Source of the DNA: Lactuca virosa
Lineage: Eukaryota > Streptophyta > Magnoliopsida > Asterales > Asteraceae
Length of the DNA: 64,000 nt
Assembly (NCBI GenBank): GCA_928212115.1
Contig: CAKMRJ010003334.1
Span: 35,798,529-35,862,528, forward strand
Reading direction: 5' to 3'
Shown: positions 45,816-56,829 of the stretch, piece by piece
How the letters are laid out: every line of letters starts with the position of its first letter
Numbering within the stretch: the stretch's first letter is position 1
The notes under the pieces: generated by a model
The model's input: only the letters and a program-made list of their open reading frames with translations
Told to the model about the DNA's origin: nothing
Databases searched by the model: none
Program-made: the position numbers and the translations under genes

Positions 45816-46022
45816 GGGCATTCCGACCCGATGGTTGTGGGCCGTGAGTATTCCATCCCGAGGATGATTGGACTCGTAGTATGTGGGCATTCCAACCCGA
45901 TGGTTGTGGACCGAGGGTATACCATCCCGAGGATGACTAGACCCGCAGTATGTTGGCATTCCAACCAGATGGTTGAGGGCCTGGGGTATTCCAACCCGAT
46001 GATTGATTGGACCCATAGTATG
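45816..46022 (+). repeat. 69-bp tandem array in Gypsy-3 LTR
   Basis: Three units of 69 bp (45816, 45885, 45954) starting GGCATTCC. Each of the first two holds two small hairpins, CAACC-cgat-GGTTG (diverged in the first) and CATCC-cga-GGATG. Confidence 0.88.
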
Positions 46023-46501
46023 TTGTTTGTGTTTATGTGTATATTGTTGTGTGTATGGGCTTACAGCTCCTCATTAATCTTCGGGCTTACAATTTTAGTT
46101 TTGGTTTCAGGTACTACGGATGATCGCAGGAAGGCGAAGGCGTGATCATACAGCTCCTCATATTTTATGATTTTGATTTATGGGATACTCTGACATGAAC
46201 TATTTTGAAAACACTTTGTAATAACTAATGATTTTTAATTGGTTGAAAAAGTTTTAAATTGGCTTGAATTTTATGGATGTTACATTATCCCTTTATTATA
46301 TTAAATTAGTTACAATTGTTGACCCTAATTATTTAGTTAGTGCCCAGCAAGAAACACGAGCGTTACATATTGTTCTAGTGATAGTTATGATTAACGGTAT
46401 GTTACGATTATTAGATACTCTGATTGCTTATAATATTTGTTTATTAGTTTTGTTTAAAGTATGTTTATTATATATTTTGAATGTTTAAAATATTTATTAA
46501 A

Positions 46502-47275
46502 CAGATGGCAACACATTTCACGAGGGGACATGTAAGAGATGGCGGGGAAAGACGTCCACATGGGGGCACATACAAGATAGCAACGAGTTGTGAATCTCGT
46601 AGGTTACATGAAATTCTTAATTATGACCTATATTTTTAAAGTTCTAATTTCTAAATTTCCAATTATATGTGTCAATGTAGCAAACCTGAAATAAGTATGT
46701 GGCAAAGGAAGAAATTTAAATATGCATGCAATGTATAGGGCCAACAATGAGAATCTTTTACCCGTGTGAATTGATAGCGACAGGGAGACCTATCGATTCC
46801 TAGGGAAAACTCGCAAAATGTTAACGTGTTTGATCTCAAATTTAGTGGCATCAAATGTACCACTCTATTCTATTATAGGTCTTTGGCAGTATATTCCTTT
46901 CAAATACAAAGAATCTATGTATCCTCATTGTCTTACTCGTGCCCTCGGTGAGAGACGCGGACATACTTGCGGAGTTGGAAGGAACCAAGAACCAACAATC
47001 ATTTAATTCCAAATTGACTTCCCTCTAAATCTTCCAAAACCCAATCTCAAAATAGGGATAATACCCAATTTGTTGCATTAACCCAACAAATGCAACAATA
47101 CTTGCAACAAATGCAAAAAGGGGATAATAACTCCTTGGCGGACGTAATTCCTAACTTCCAACCACCACCAATGCCACAATTTCAATTCATTCCATATATG
47201 TTTCCACAAAATACCTCCGAACCAACCAGCGAGACCGATGAGACTGAGGAGAAGGATGAAGATTGTGGTGATTGA
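46502..47275 (+). pseudogene. CACTA-associated protein relic (Ptta/En/Spm-like)
   Basis: Broken frames: MATHFTRGHVRDGGERRP near 46504, then a region ending in QQMQQYLQQMQKGDNNSL and NTSEPTSETDETEEKDEDCGD (stop at 47273-47275). Such Gln-rich C-termini are seen in plant Ptta/En/Spm-type transposase-associated proteins. The assignment is by style and context. Several stops interrupt it. Confidence 0.4.
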
Positions 47276-47483
47276 TATTTTATGTTAATTTGAACAATGT
47301 TTGTTGAAGACTTTGTTGTTGTTGTTATTGTTGTTGTTGTTGTGGTATGTAGTAGACTTTAAGTCTTGAATTTGAACTATGATGGTTTATTATGCTTATT
47401 TAGTGTGTGACATTACGCTGCATATTGTTTGGATTTGTTTTAAAAAACAAGTTTGGTATATATAATAAAATTTGTGAAAAATA

Positions 47484-47931
47484 TTAAAAAGCTAGGCTAT
47501 ACCGGCGACATGTCGTCAACATAAGTCCTAACTGTAAAAATAGTTTTGACCTATACAGACGACAAGTCGTTGCTATAGCTCAAATGGAAAAAAAACTGTT
47601 ACCCACTTTTCCCCACGACGGGTCGTCGCAGTAGGTCAATGTGTCCCGACGATAGGCCGTTGATATAGATTGTCTCTATATCGACGACAAGTTGTTCTTT
47701 AAAAGTAAATAATAAAACTTTTTTTCCTCGAAAATCACTTCCGACGACCCTTTTCCCATGACTTGTCGTCCGTATTGGGGTTTATCCCGACGAATTTTTT
47801 CGACTTCCACCGACAAGACTGTACCGGCGAATTTATAACGACGACTTTTCGTCAGTATAAGCTTTCTCGACGACATGTTGTCGGCATAGGGATACTATAT
47901 GTCGTCGGAATAAGGGTCTTTTGTTGTAGTG
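47484..47931. repeat. CACTA subterminal repeats (CGACGACNTGTCGTCG)
   Basis: Ten or more degenerate copies of CGACGACATGTCGTCG in both orientations (for example around 47502, 47540, 47615, 47670, 47760, 47870, 47900), ending at the terminal TAGTG. Such repeats bind transposase in En/Spm elements. Confidence 0.75.
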
Positions 47932-50116
47932 TGTATGTAAAATCTGAAAATATCATATTATGTCGGTATCCGACAAACAAGTTCTAGAACTAAGTGTTAT
48001 GCTGTTGATTATAACGTCACCTATCATTTAGCATAATAATTAGAATAAGCACAAGTGCCAATGCAAATTTAAACGATGATATAATACAAATTAAATAGTG
48101 TTGAGTGCATACTTAGGCTGCAGGGAGTGGCTCGCCAGCTCACTCGCAAACTCTCTTGCCATGTCTTCGACACCATTCCTTACCCTCCTTACCCAGACGC
48201 TAAGCCTCTCAGTTCTTCTATGCCCACTAGCTTCTTGGCGAGATGAAAGAGAATAGGAAGAGAAACATAGGTGGTCCCCATTTGACCATTTGATTATTTT
48301 GCCAAAGTTGCGGTGAAAATTCACAAAAATTGGTTACAACATGTTAAACCTTTCAAAAGCTAATATTTTATCATCCTATCCATCTCATGAGTGTAAATAG
48401 AGATTATGGTCTAGCTTTGGCACACTTTTACGAAAATAGAACATTTCATAGTTCTTTTTGTGCGAAAACAAAAGCTCTTGGCCATGGAAGTAACTCGGCT
48501 TTAGGTTTTAGTCATACCATGTTTGTTTCTGCTGAATTTCCCCCTCTAGGGATGTGGTATTTCATATAGGTACTGTCCATGCCAAGAGATATACATGGAA
48601 ACAGGACAAATATAAAACAATTCAAGTATATACAATCACTAATATAATATCAAATCATTGAGTTATTGATGATGAAGTCTAATTCAGGATCCTTTGGAGA
48701 TTGAAATTAACGCATTGGACCACAAGTGATTATATTTTCGATTCCTTAAAACTAGGATATATACTTGTCTTATAAGTTATAAAACAACACTAGACGAATA
48801 TATGTGTTGCGCAGAATACAACAATATTTGAAATCTTTACAAATATATGTTTTTAAATATATCAATGATGTTGTTAGCTCTTATATAATAAATCTTATAA
48901 TCAGTTAGTATAAACACTGTTTGTTTTGATTTTTATGAAAATGTAGACATCTTGTCTCAATGGTATCTACTTGCGGGTTGTTCATGAATAAAATTAAATA
49001 TAATATATGATTTAATGATATTTATAGTTGTTATTATGATTAGTTAATTTTAAAAAGTTTATTTGCTTAAGATTTTAATTTTTATCATTGTAATTATTTA
49101 AAACATCAAACTTTGTTTTTGTTTTTAAAGGTAACAATATAATTTTTGTATATAATGTTACTTTTAACTATTGTTGTTGTAAGTTATTTAAAATAACGTA
49201 TTTGGAAACTCGTAATTATTTTAATTTGGATTCAGAAATTTAACTTTTTAAAATTTTATTTGATGAATAGTGTTAGTTTTTTTATTGTAATTATTTAAAA
49301 TAACAAACATTGTTTTTTTGTTTATAAAGATACCATTATAATTTTTTCTATAATATTTATTTTTAACTATTCTTATTGTAAGTTATTTTTAAGTTAATTA
49401 TTTGAAAATTTTTAATGATTATAAAAAAAATAGTTTCATGATTTTCTTTGTTAATTTAGAATTACAATTTAGGTTTAACATTATAATTTACAACTTTTAA
49501 CTATTTATAAAATAGTCTTTCGTTTTTTTTAAGTTTAACTGAAATTTTAATTTAAGTTAACCGTTTAACATTATATTGAAATTAATATATAATTTAACTA
49601 TTTTACATAAAATCATAAATTATACAAAAGTTGTGATTTAAAAATGACAATTGCTCACATACGATAACATATCTAAACTAATAAGTTAATTATAATATGT
49701 TAAAAAGTTAAAGTCATAATTTTCTAAATAGATGTAAAATATGATATTTTAATATTGTAGTTTAGTTAATTTATAATTAGAATTTAGTTTTTACATTAAT
49801 TTAATATTATTAAATAATTTATAATAATTATTAGAAAGAAATTAAAAAGTAATGGAAATTAGTATAATGCAAGTAAAAATATTTTTATAAGTATATATAA
49901 AAATTTTGTGTTTGACTCCCTCTAGGTGTCGGTATTGATTCTTAATGATCGTGTGTTATGACCTAAAAAGGAATTCAAACTCAAGATCTCTAATTTACTT
50001 TAAAAATGTCAAACCGTTCACAAACTCAACCAAGTAATAATTTCAATGACGCATAACACAAATAAATCAGCTAAGGATTATTCAAGATCAGAAGATAACT
50101 TGTTACAGGTAGATAA
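47932..50116. other. AT-rich intergenic region
   Basis: No gene that I can support. The frames at 48091-48324 (minus) and 48387-48569 (plus) are short and unrecognised. A diverged direct duplication of about 197 bp lies at 49060-49430 (shared word ATTGTAATTATTTAAAA). Confidence 0.5.
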
Positions 50117-50884
50117 TCATCCTGAAGGATCTAAGATCTTGTTTAGCTCCTCCAACTTCTTCATCCTCGCTTTCTCACTTTGTTTCACCAACTACAAAAA
50201 TTCCAATGAATAGTTAAACATTACACAAAAAAGTTGGCTGAATCAAATTTGATTCATTCAACTATTACTTGAATTACTTGTTTTACCTCAACTAGAGTGA
50301 TTGTAAGTTGATTCCTTTCGACATTTTTCTGGTGTAATACCTCCATTGCTTCTCTATACTCTTTCTCCTGTTTTCAGAGGTCACCCTTAATTCTTGCCAT
50401 CTTTTCGGATTGTATTTCACATTATATCAACATTTTACAGCCTAGTTTCATACCTTCTTGTGACAACTTTGTCCCAGTGATCTCAGCTCTCGGTTAGCCA
50501 TATCTATCTTCTTTCGCACGATTATCACGTCTTTTCTCGTGGGATCTGTCAAAAGCTTGATATCCTTGTATTCATGCAAAGAAAGAGACAAAAACAGCTT
50601 AGCGTTAGATCATCACGTACGATCATGGTGGTGAATGGTGATGTTATCTTCATTAGGTTAGTTATGTTGGTACTTAGGTTTCTCGAGCTTACTTCCCAAA
50701 CTTGAGCCAGACGTCTGGTCTCTTCTTTTGCACGACCTAACTGAAACTCGACCTTTTCCTTCACTTGCATCTTCTTCATCTGTATCTCTTCTTCTCTTGC
50801 TTGATACAATGCGATAGCTCGTTTTTCTTCTTCATTGTTTCCATCAACTGATGCACCTGTTGGGAAGGTTGATATATTCTTCAT
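50117..50884 (-). CDS. DUF662/ACIP1-type coiled-coil protein, four exons
   Basis: Host gene reconstructed from four exons: 50884-50693, 50564-50454, 50367-50287 and 50191-50117. All introns are GT-AG and phase 0, giving 152 residues and a TGA stop. Exon 1 holds NISTFPTGASVDGNNEEEKR and YQAREEEIQMKKMQVKEKV, exon 2 DPTRKDVIIVRKKIDMANRE, exon 3 EKEYREAMEVLHQKN and exon 4 SEKARMKKLEELNKILD. This order is that of the plant DUF662 family (Arabidopsis ACIP1; often labelled Rab6-interacting golgin-like), which forms helical coiled coils linked to microtubules in immunity. The frame stays open upstream (GGYKGAAFHNKLPAKTSR) without an ATG, so an upstream exon may exist. No inactivating change is visible. 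Confidence 0.85.
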
Positions 50885-50939
50885 TCTGCTCGTTTTTGCG
50901 GGTAGTTTGTTGTGGAAAGCCGCCCCTTTGTACCCTCCA

Positions 50940-53197
50940 TGGAGTTCCTCTCCTCTTTTTCTTTTGCTTTTAACTTTTTTTTTTCTCCATGCATGTCACG
51001 CACATGGTCTTGTTGCTTTTAGTTTAAACCAGTTGAGAAGCAAGTTGCGAAGATTGTTAGTATACATTTGTTTCATCATCATGGTTCAAGTTTGACGAAA
51101 TAACTAATTATGGTGATGATGGGGGTTTAAAAGAATAATTTCTTTTTTTTCATTTAACGACTTGTATTTGGTGCAACGGAAGCAGTAATCTATTGGCATG
51201 ATTAGGTCAAATGTAAACCTCAGTCTACTCATGATCGATTTGCAACTGGCAAATGGGCAATGGGTCATGACAGAAGGATGGAGAAACACCAGTCAAACAG
51301 CTAAGTGAAACATGTGAAGCTCATAAGATTGGATAACTGATTTTCTTTAATCACAAGAACGACCATTGGTGGAAGCTTTTGGGTACTTGATTATGATCAA
51401 GTATAAGTTTATATATGTATGGATAACTTTTTTCTTGCGAAAACAAAATGTTATGTACATAAATAATTGTTTGCTAAATATATATAATCTATTTCATAAA
51501 AACAAAATAAACGGAACTTCTTTTATAAAATCAAAACCGTGATTCAAACGGAACTTCTTTTATAAAATCACGGTTCGAAATGTAATTTAGATTAATTCTT
51601 ATCAAAAAAATATAATAGCATTTCACTTTTAAATTTTTTCAAGATTATATATCACGATCAGTCACCCTTTAGAACCTATTATTTGTTGGAATATCATAAT
51701 TAAACATGTCATATGCCAAGTTTTTCAAAAATTTCTGCGAATAAATACAACTTACGAAAATTAGATATAATGGGAGTGCGTGTGAATCCCATATGGTTGG
51801 TGAGATAAACAAACTAAAAGTAAAAAATGTGGAAACTGATTCGCCCTGCTTTTTAGCTTAAAGGAAATAAAACTAAATAATTTTCTGGATCTAAAAATGC
51901 TGGGCTTCGGAATTTGCATATTAAAAAGCAAAAAATGATCGGCCATGGCCCTCTTTGACTGTGTCATCAATGAGCCCAAAAGAATCTTACATAGTAGGCT
52001 ACCCCATTGGAGGGTTTTAAGCAATCTGGTTACCAATTTTTTAAATAAAAAAATAAAAATTAAATGATTAACAGTGAATTAGGCCACCGCTCACTCAATT
52101 TCTTTTCTTTTTTCTTTTATACGTTATATTCTATTTTTTATTGATTTGTAATTTATACATTATATATTATCTCAATAAAATTAGCAATAAATACTAAATT
52201 TTATAAAAAAAAAAGTTCTCTTTAAATAGAGTATAATATCGATATATTTCCTATTTAATTTTAATTTTTTATTTATAATAAATAGTTGGTTTAAGTTGGA
52301 TTGTTAATGGACTGAAAAATTTGTTGGATTGGGTTAGGTGGAAGGAAGAAAAACTTAATTTTTTAATAGAAAATTTGGGTTGGGTTAGGTTGCAGATGGA
52401 GATAGTCGTAGGAAATTTTCGTTCACTAATCCGTTTGGAATCAAATGGCCTCCGACATAATTTAGTCGTGAATTATCTCCGCTAATTATTTGCAAATGAA
52501 TAGTTTTCTGTTTTTAATCCTATTTACTAATATAGTTAGTGACATTCTATCATGTCAAATATTATCATAGTATTAATAAATTTTACTTATATATAAAACA
52601 ATTATATTTAAAGCCTTTTTTTTCCGTACAAAACCTTGAAAATCAATGAACCGGCGATTATGGTCATAAAGAAAAATCTTCGTTGAAACATAATGGTATG
52701 AGTTTCTTATGTAAGTAGAAATGTAGAAAAATAGCTCACTAATTCAATAAATTGATTATAAATGTTACATAATACATCTAATCCTCTTACTAGAATCGAC
52801 AAAAAGGATAGTAGATTGAGATGAATTTTTCAACCTATTTTATTTAAACACTTCAATGTGTCTAACTTATTTAAATAAATCGGTTGACTTGGTTATAAAA
52901 TTATCAATTGTTTTCAACCAACTAACCCACTTAAATTAAATATATAATTAATTTTATATTTATATACTATTATTTAATACTTTAATTACAATTAATTTTA
53001 TATTTATATACTATTATTTAATACTTTAATTACAATGTTATATTATTATTTATGTTTAATTTTTTTTTTCATAATTCTCATTTCTAACATTGGTGCCAAC
53101 AACATTACACACTTTGGACCTTACTCCATAATCACGCCTAATGATGCTCAACAACGAATTGTTGAACTTGAACCCTAGATATAGCATGCCAAACTCT
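50940..53197. other. AT-rich region right of the DUF662 gene
   Basis: No coding frame I can support. The part just after 50940 should contain the promoter of the DUF662 gene, but I cannot place it. A duplicated word ACGGAACTTCTTTTATAAAA (51510 and 51549) sits in a small inverted repeat (AACCGTGATT/AATCACGGTT, 51535-51576). A 44-bp tandem duplication lies at 52946-53033. Confidence 0.5.
52946..53033. repeat. 44-bp tandem duplication
   Basis: Two identical 44-bp AT-rich units, 52946-52989 and 52990-53033, starting AATTAATTTTATATTTATA. Confidence 0.9.
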
Positions 53198-53231
53198 TAT
53201 TCTCTTTTGCGACTCTCTCTATATAGATATA

Positions 53232-53266
<35 letters not shown>

Positions 53267-53326
53267 TATAGATATATTATTATATATATATTATATATAT
53301 ATAGAGAGTCGCAAAAGAGAATGCGA

Positions 53327-53370
<44 letters not shown>

Positions 53371-53452
53371 TATCATATATATATATATATATATATATAT
53401 CTTATTCTCTTTGCGACTCTCTCTTAGCCTAAACAACCTCTTTCTATTTGAC

Positions 53453-53531
<79 letters not shown>

Positions 53532-53535
53532 TATA
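53198..53535. repeat. TA microsatellite with inverted GCGACTCTCT arms
   Basis: The word TTCTCTTTTGCGACTCTCT (about 53200) recurs inverted as AGAGAGTCGCAAAAGAGAA (53302) and again direct near 53404, each separated by (TA)n. A (TC)n and another (TA)n follow to 53530. Confidence 0.8.
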
Positions 53536-54358
53536 CTAGTCGTATCCCCGCGCGTTGCGCGTGAATATAAGTATTTAATTAAATTAATAATATTTAACAA
53601 ATTATGATTTAATATTTATACATGTAAAACCAATCTTAATAGCAAAATAAACTCTATAGTTAACATGTTAGTTTTATAAGTTTTAATAAATTTATATCAT
53701 TAGTTATTTCCCCTATTAATTCATGATTTTATAAACCATTTTTTGTTGTGTAAATTATATATCAAACATATATTGATTTCTATATATAAAAAACAAAATA
53801 GTATGAAAAAATAAATACTACAACTTTTGATGATTTTATAGAACGTTTTAAGTTGTGAAAATTATAGATAAAACATATGTCGGTTTGTATATAAACAAAT
53901 AACAAATCATATGAAAAACACTATAGCTTTTAATAAAATCAAAACACTACAACATTATAACATTTACACCAAACAAAACTTATTAAAAACTTATAAATCA
54001 TTCAAAATGAATATTTAGAAATCAACATACATTTGATATATAGAAATATTGTTATAAAAAATTTGTGTTGAAATAACCATTTATACGACAAAACTTATTT
54101 TTTTTTTCAACTCTTTAATTTCGAATTACAAATCTTTTCAAACATATGATTTTTTAATCGAAACTTACTTATATACTACTAATATAGCTACAATGTGTAT
54201 AATAAAGATGTGGAAAATAAAAATGTATTGCACATTAATAACCATAAGTTTAAAAAACTTTTGAATGTAGTGGAAAATATAAAGGAAAATTACTTTAAAT
54301 TTGAAATCATAATTACATTTAAAGAAAAAAAAAACTATTGAGTTGTAGTGAGAGTTTT

Positions 54359-54578
54359 TTTGGAAAGGGAACTTCCCTAACGAGGGTTTCCGGGCCAGCT
54401 TTCGCGCACCGACTAATCTCCCGCTGCAAATATGAGGCTTTGCCTCATGCCCTGGAGTCACTGCAGGCGAACCTCCATGACCACAAGGGTTGAGTGGTGC
54501 CAGGATTTGAACATGGGTCAATATGTTATCCACCATATCTTCCACATGTCTTACCAAGTCACCACAACCCAAGTGGTT
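54359..54578 (-). mobile_element. tRNA-derived SINE, copy 1
   Basis: A 220-bp retroposon flanked by 16-bp target-site duplications with one mismatch (TTGTAGTGAGAGTTTT at 54343-54358; TTGTAGTGGGAGTTTT at 54579-54594). On the minus strand it starts AACCACTTGGGTTGTGG. It has box A-like TGGTGACTTGG and box B-like TGTTCAAATCC of the RNA polymerase III promoter, and ends in a short A run. SINEs use LINE reverse transcriptase in trans. Confidence 0.85.
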
Positions 54579-54860
54579 TTGTAGTGGGAGTTTTAAACTC
54601 TTGATTTGTGCTCAATAATATAATATAAATATTTGGAATTATATGTTATAAAAACGATATTATAAGTATTTATCATTGAAATAATAATTTTTATACTAAG
54701 TTGTAACTAATATTATAATAATTTTAAGTATACGATAAGAAAGATATAAAAAATTGTGTTTGAATCAAATTGAATTAAGTTTTTGATTTAAAATTATTTT
54801 AAACTATACTTATTTTTAACTAATTTATAAATAATTTATTTGAATATTTTTTATTTCCTA

Positions 54861-54890
<30 letters not shown>
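54861..54890. repeat. (ATT)n microsatellite
   Basis: About ten perfect ATT units. Confidence 0.9.
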
Positions 54891-54891
<1 letters not shown>

Positions 54892-56351
54892 TCAAAAAAC
54901 AATACTTTATTAATATAATATAATCTATTATTTAGTTTTACGTTATTTTAAACAATTATTACTTTTTACTAATAAAAAACTACTTATTTGAAAATTTTCA
55001 TTATTATATTTAAAAAACTATCATAATTTTTTGTTGTACTTTTATTTTTTTCCTTAAAGTTATGAAATATTGGAAGAGAATGAACGGTCCAAATAAAATG
55101 GTAATTTGAATTTTAAAACTATAATAATTGTTATGTACTGCGACCAATCTTAAAAATAATATGGTAAGAGTGGGTTAGAGGAGAAGGAGTGTTACACTTG
55201 AGGTATATTTTGATCACTTATATTTTCTTATGAAAATATTAATATTTTATTTATTTTACTTTTCTTTTACGATAAAGAATGAATAGGAAAAAAGGAAATT
55301 AACAAATGTAATAAGATAATTTATTTTTGTTACTATAAAAACATTTAAAATTGGGTACATCTATATAAGTTTTGGTAGAACATAAAGAATTCATTTTTAT
55401 AACACACATAATTATTGATTTTCAACAATAAAGTCATATCATATTGAAAACCATTCGTTCTAATTCGTCATTATCACCAACAATTTGGAATAATAATTGT
55501 AAACTACTTTCATCAAAATCAATTATAAAAAACTTCATCGATGTTATTTACCAAATAAGCTATAGAAACTAACATAGTATATACATAACATAAAATACAT
55601 GTTGAATAATGTTCTATTGTACATAAAATATATTTTCTTAACACAAAAAAGAGAGAGACAACATAAAGATACATACATGTTAACAAAGTTAATTGCTCTA
55701 ACTTATAAATAGCTTGATGGTTGATTTACCAAAAGCTCATGAGAAGTAATTATCGATCTCACATCATCATCATGTGATTATAGAAAAATGCATAACACAT
55801 AAACTTAAAAAATGATCTCAAGTATGCATTTACAAACATACCTAAATTTGAACCTTGGTTAATATCTAAAACTTTACATGCACCCATTTTGAGTTTACAT
55901 GAATTTATATTTGGAAAAGTTGCAATTGCTTTCTTACATCCATGAAACCACTCATATAACTCTTCAAACCTTACAAATATAATTTATCATTTTGTGTTGA
56001 CATACATCCAATATGTAATCTACAAAGGGCGGATATAGACTAAATATTTCAGTTAACGCAGCAATAAAGAGTGGAAGAGTGTTTAAGAGTTACAAAGCGG
56101 AATAGGTCAAGGAAGCATATAATTAATTTGGATAAGGTGAATAGGCGGGGAGGTTGCAAATGCATGAGGTTCAAGAAAAATGGGCGGGGGAGGTTTCAAA
56201 GGCTGAGGGTTCAAGGAAAAATGCTAGCTTTATAAGATCGATATATAGTTATAGAGATAGATATATATAGATATAGAGATATATATAGATATAGAATCTA
56301 TCGATATATATATATAGAGATATATATATATAGATCCATGGGGGCAGAAAT

Positions 56352-56705
56352 CGGGATTAATCGGTTGGCGTTCTCCAACCGACTACGATGAGGGTGTTTG
56401 ACGGAAATTATGGATTAATCGGTATTGGCGAGATTAATCGGTCAACAAAAGTCAACAAAAGTAAAAAAAAAAGTCAAAAAAAAAAAATCAAAGAATTAAA
56501 TTTTTTTTACTCCAAAATTTTCAAATTTTCAAATATTTTACAAAAATGTTCATATTTTCGTATTTTTAAATTTTCAAATTACAAATTCTCTTATTTTCTA
56601 CTTTGAAGTACTTATTTTTCTTAAATATATTAATCTTTATTAATTTTAATATTTTATTAATAATTTGGTCCCCCGATTAGTCCCCGCCAATACCGATTAA
56701 TCCCT
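56352..56705. repeat. Inverted-repeat unit (ATTAATCGGTATTGGCG), MITE-like
   Basis: ATTAATCGGTATTGGCG (56414-56430) is perfectly inverted as CGCCAATACCGATTAAT (56686-56702). A further partial copy GATTAATCGGTTGGCG lies at 56355. AT-rich DNA separates the arms. It resembles a small non-autonomous DNA transposon, but I cannot define its ends or duplication. Confidence 0.5.
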
Positions 56706-56754
56706 TAACATCAGTCGAGCGTCGAGCTACCGTCGAACGATTTTTACAGCGTTG

Positions 56755-56759
56755 ATATT

Positions 56760-56829
<70 letters not shown>

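Larger units (their letters stand above)
44415..46284 (+). repeat. Gypsy-3 3' LTR
   Basis: A 1.87-kb LTR, TGTGACACCCCGAATC ... GGATGTTACA, following its polypurine tract. ACTCGNCGAGT sites cluster at 44470-44580 and 45165-45335. A promoter-like 'cctatttaaagggtc' lies at 44617. The 69-bp array is at 45816-46022. No sequence after the LTR continues the element. Confidence 0.88.
46285..47931 (+). mobile_element. CACTA (En/Spm) transposon relic
   Basis: The right end is ...TTTTGTTGTAGTG at 47931, the inverted complement of a CACTACAACAAAA terminus, preceded by a dense array of subterminal repeats. A transposase-associated relic lies inside. The left end was not found: the sequence begins against the Gypsy-3 LTR, so the element is either truncated or split by that insertion. 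Confidence 0.65.
53536..56260 (-). mobile_element. Candidate Helitron (3' terminus at 53536)
   Basis: On the minus strand the sequence CGCGCAACGCGCG (hairpin), about 6 bases and CTAG, followed by T, matches a Helitron 3' end inserted between A and T. The body would extend right. The 5' end (TC...) is not certain; a plausible place is the AT-rich change at about 56255, after the 'gctagctttataagatcg' block. No Rep/helicase coding is present, so it is non-autonomous. It contains the SINE at 54359. Confidence 0.5.

Noticed and set aside
45744..46145. Long frames on both strands across 45744-46145
   Set aside because: The 69-bp period is a multiple of three, so open frames arise automatically in an LTR tandem array.
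53141..53512. A 123-codon plus-strand frame
   Set aside because: It translates TA and TC microsatellites (runs of Tyr-Ile); no protein is likely.
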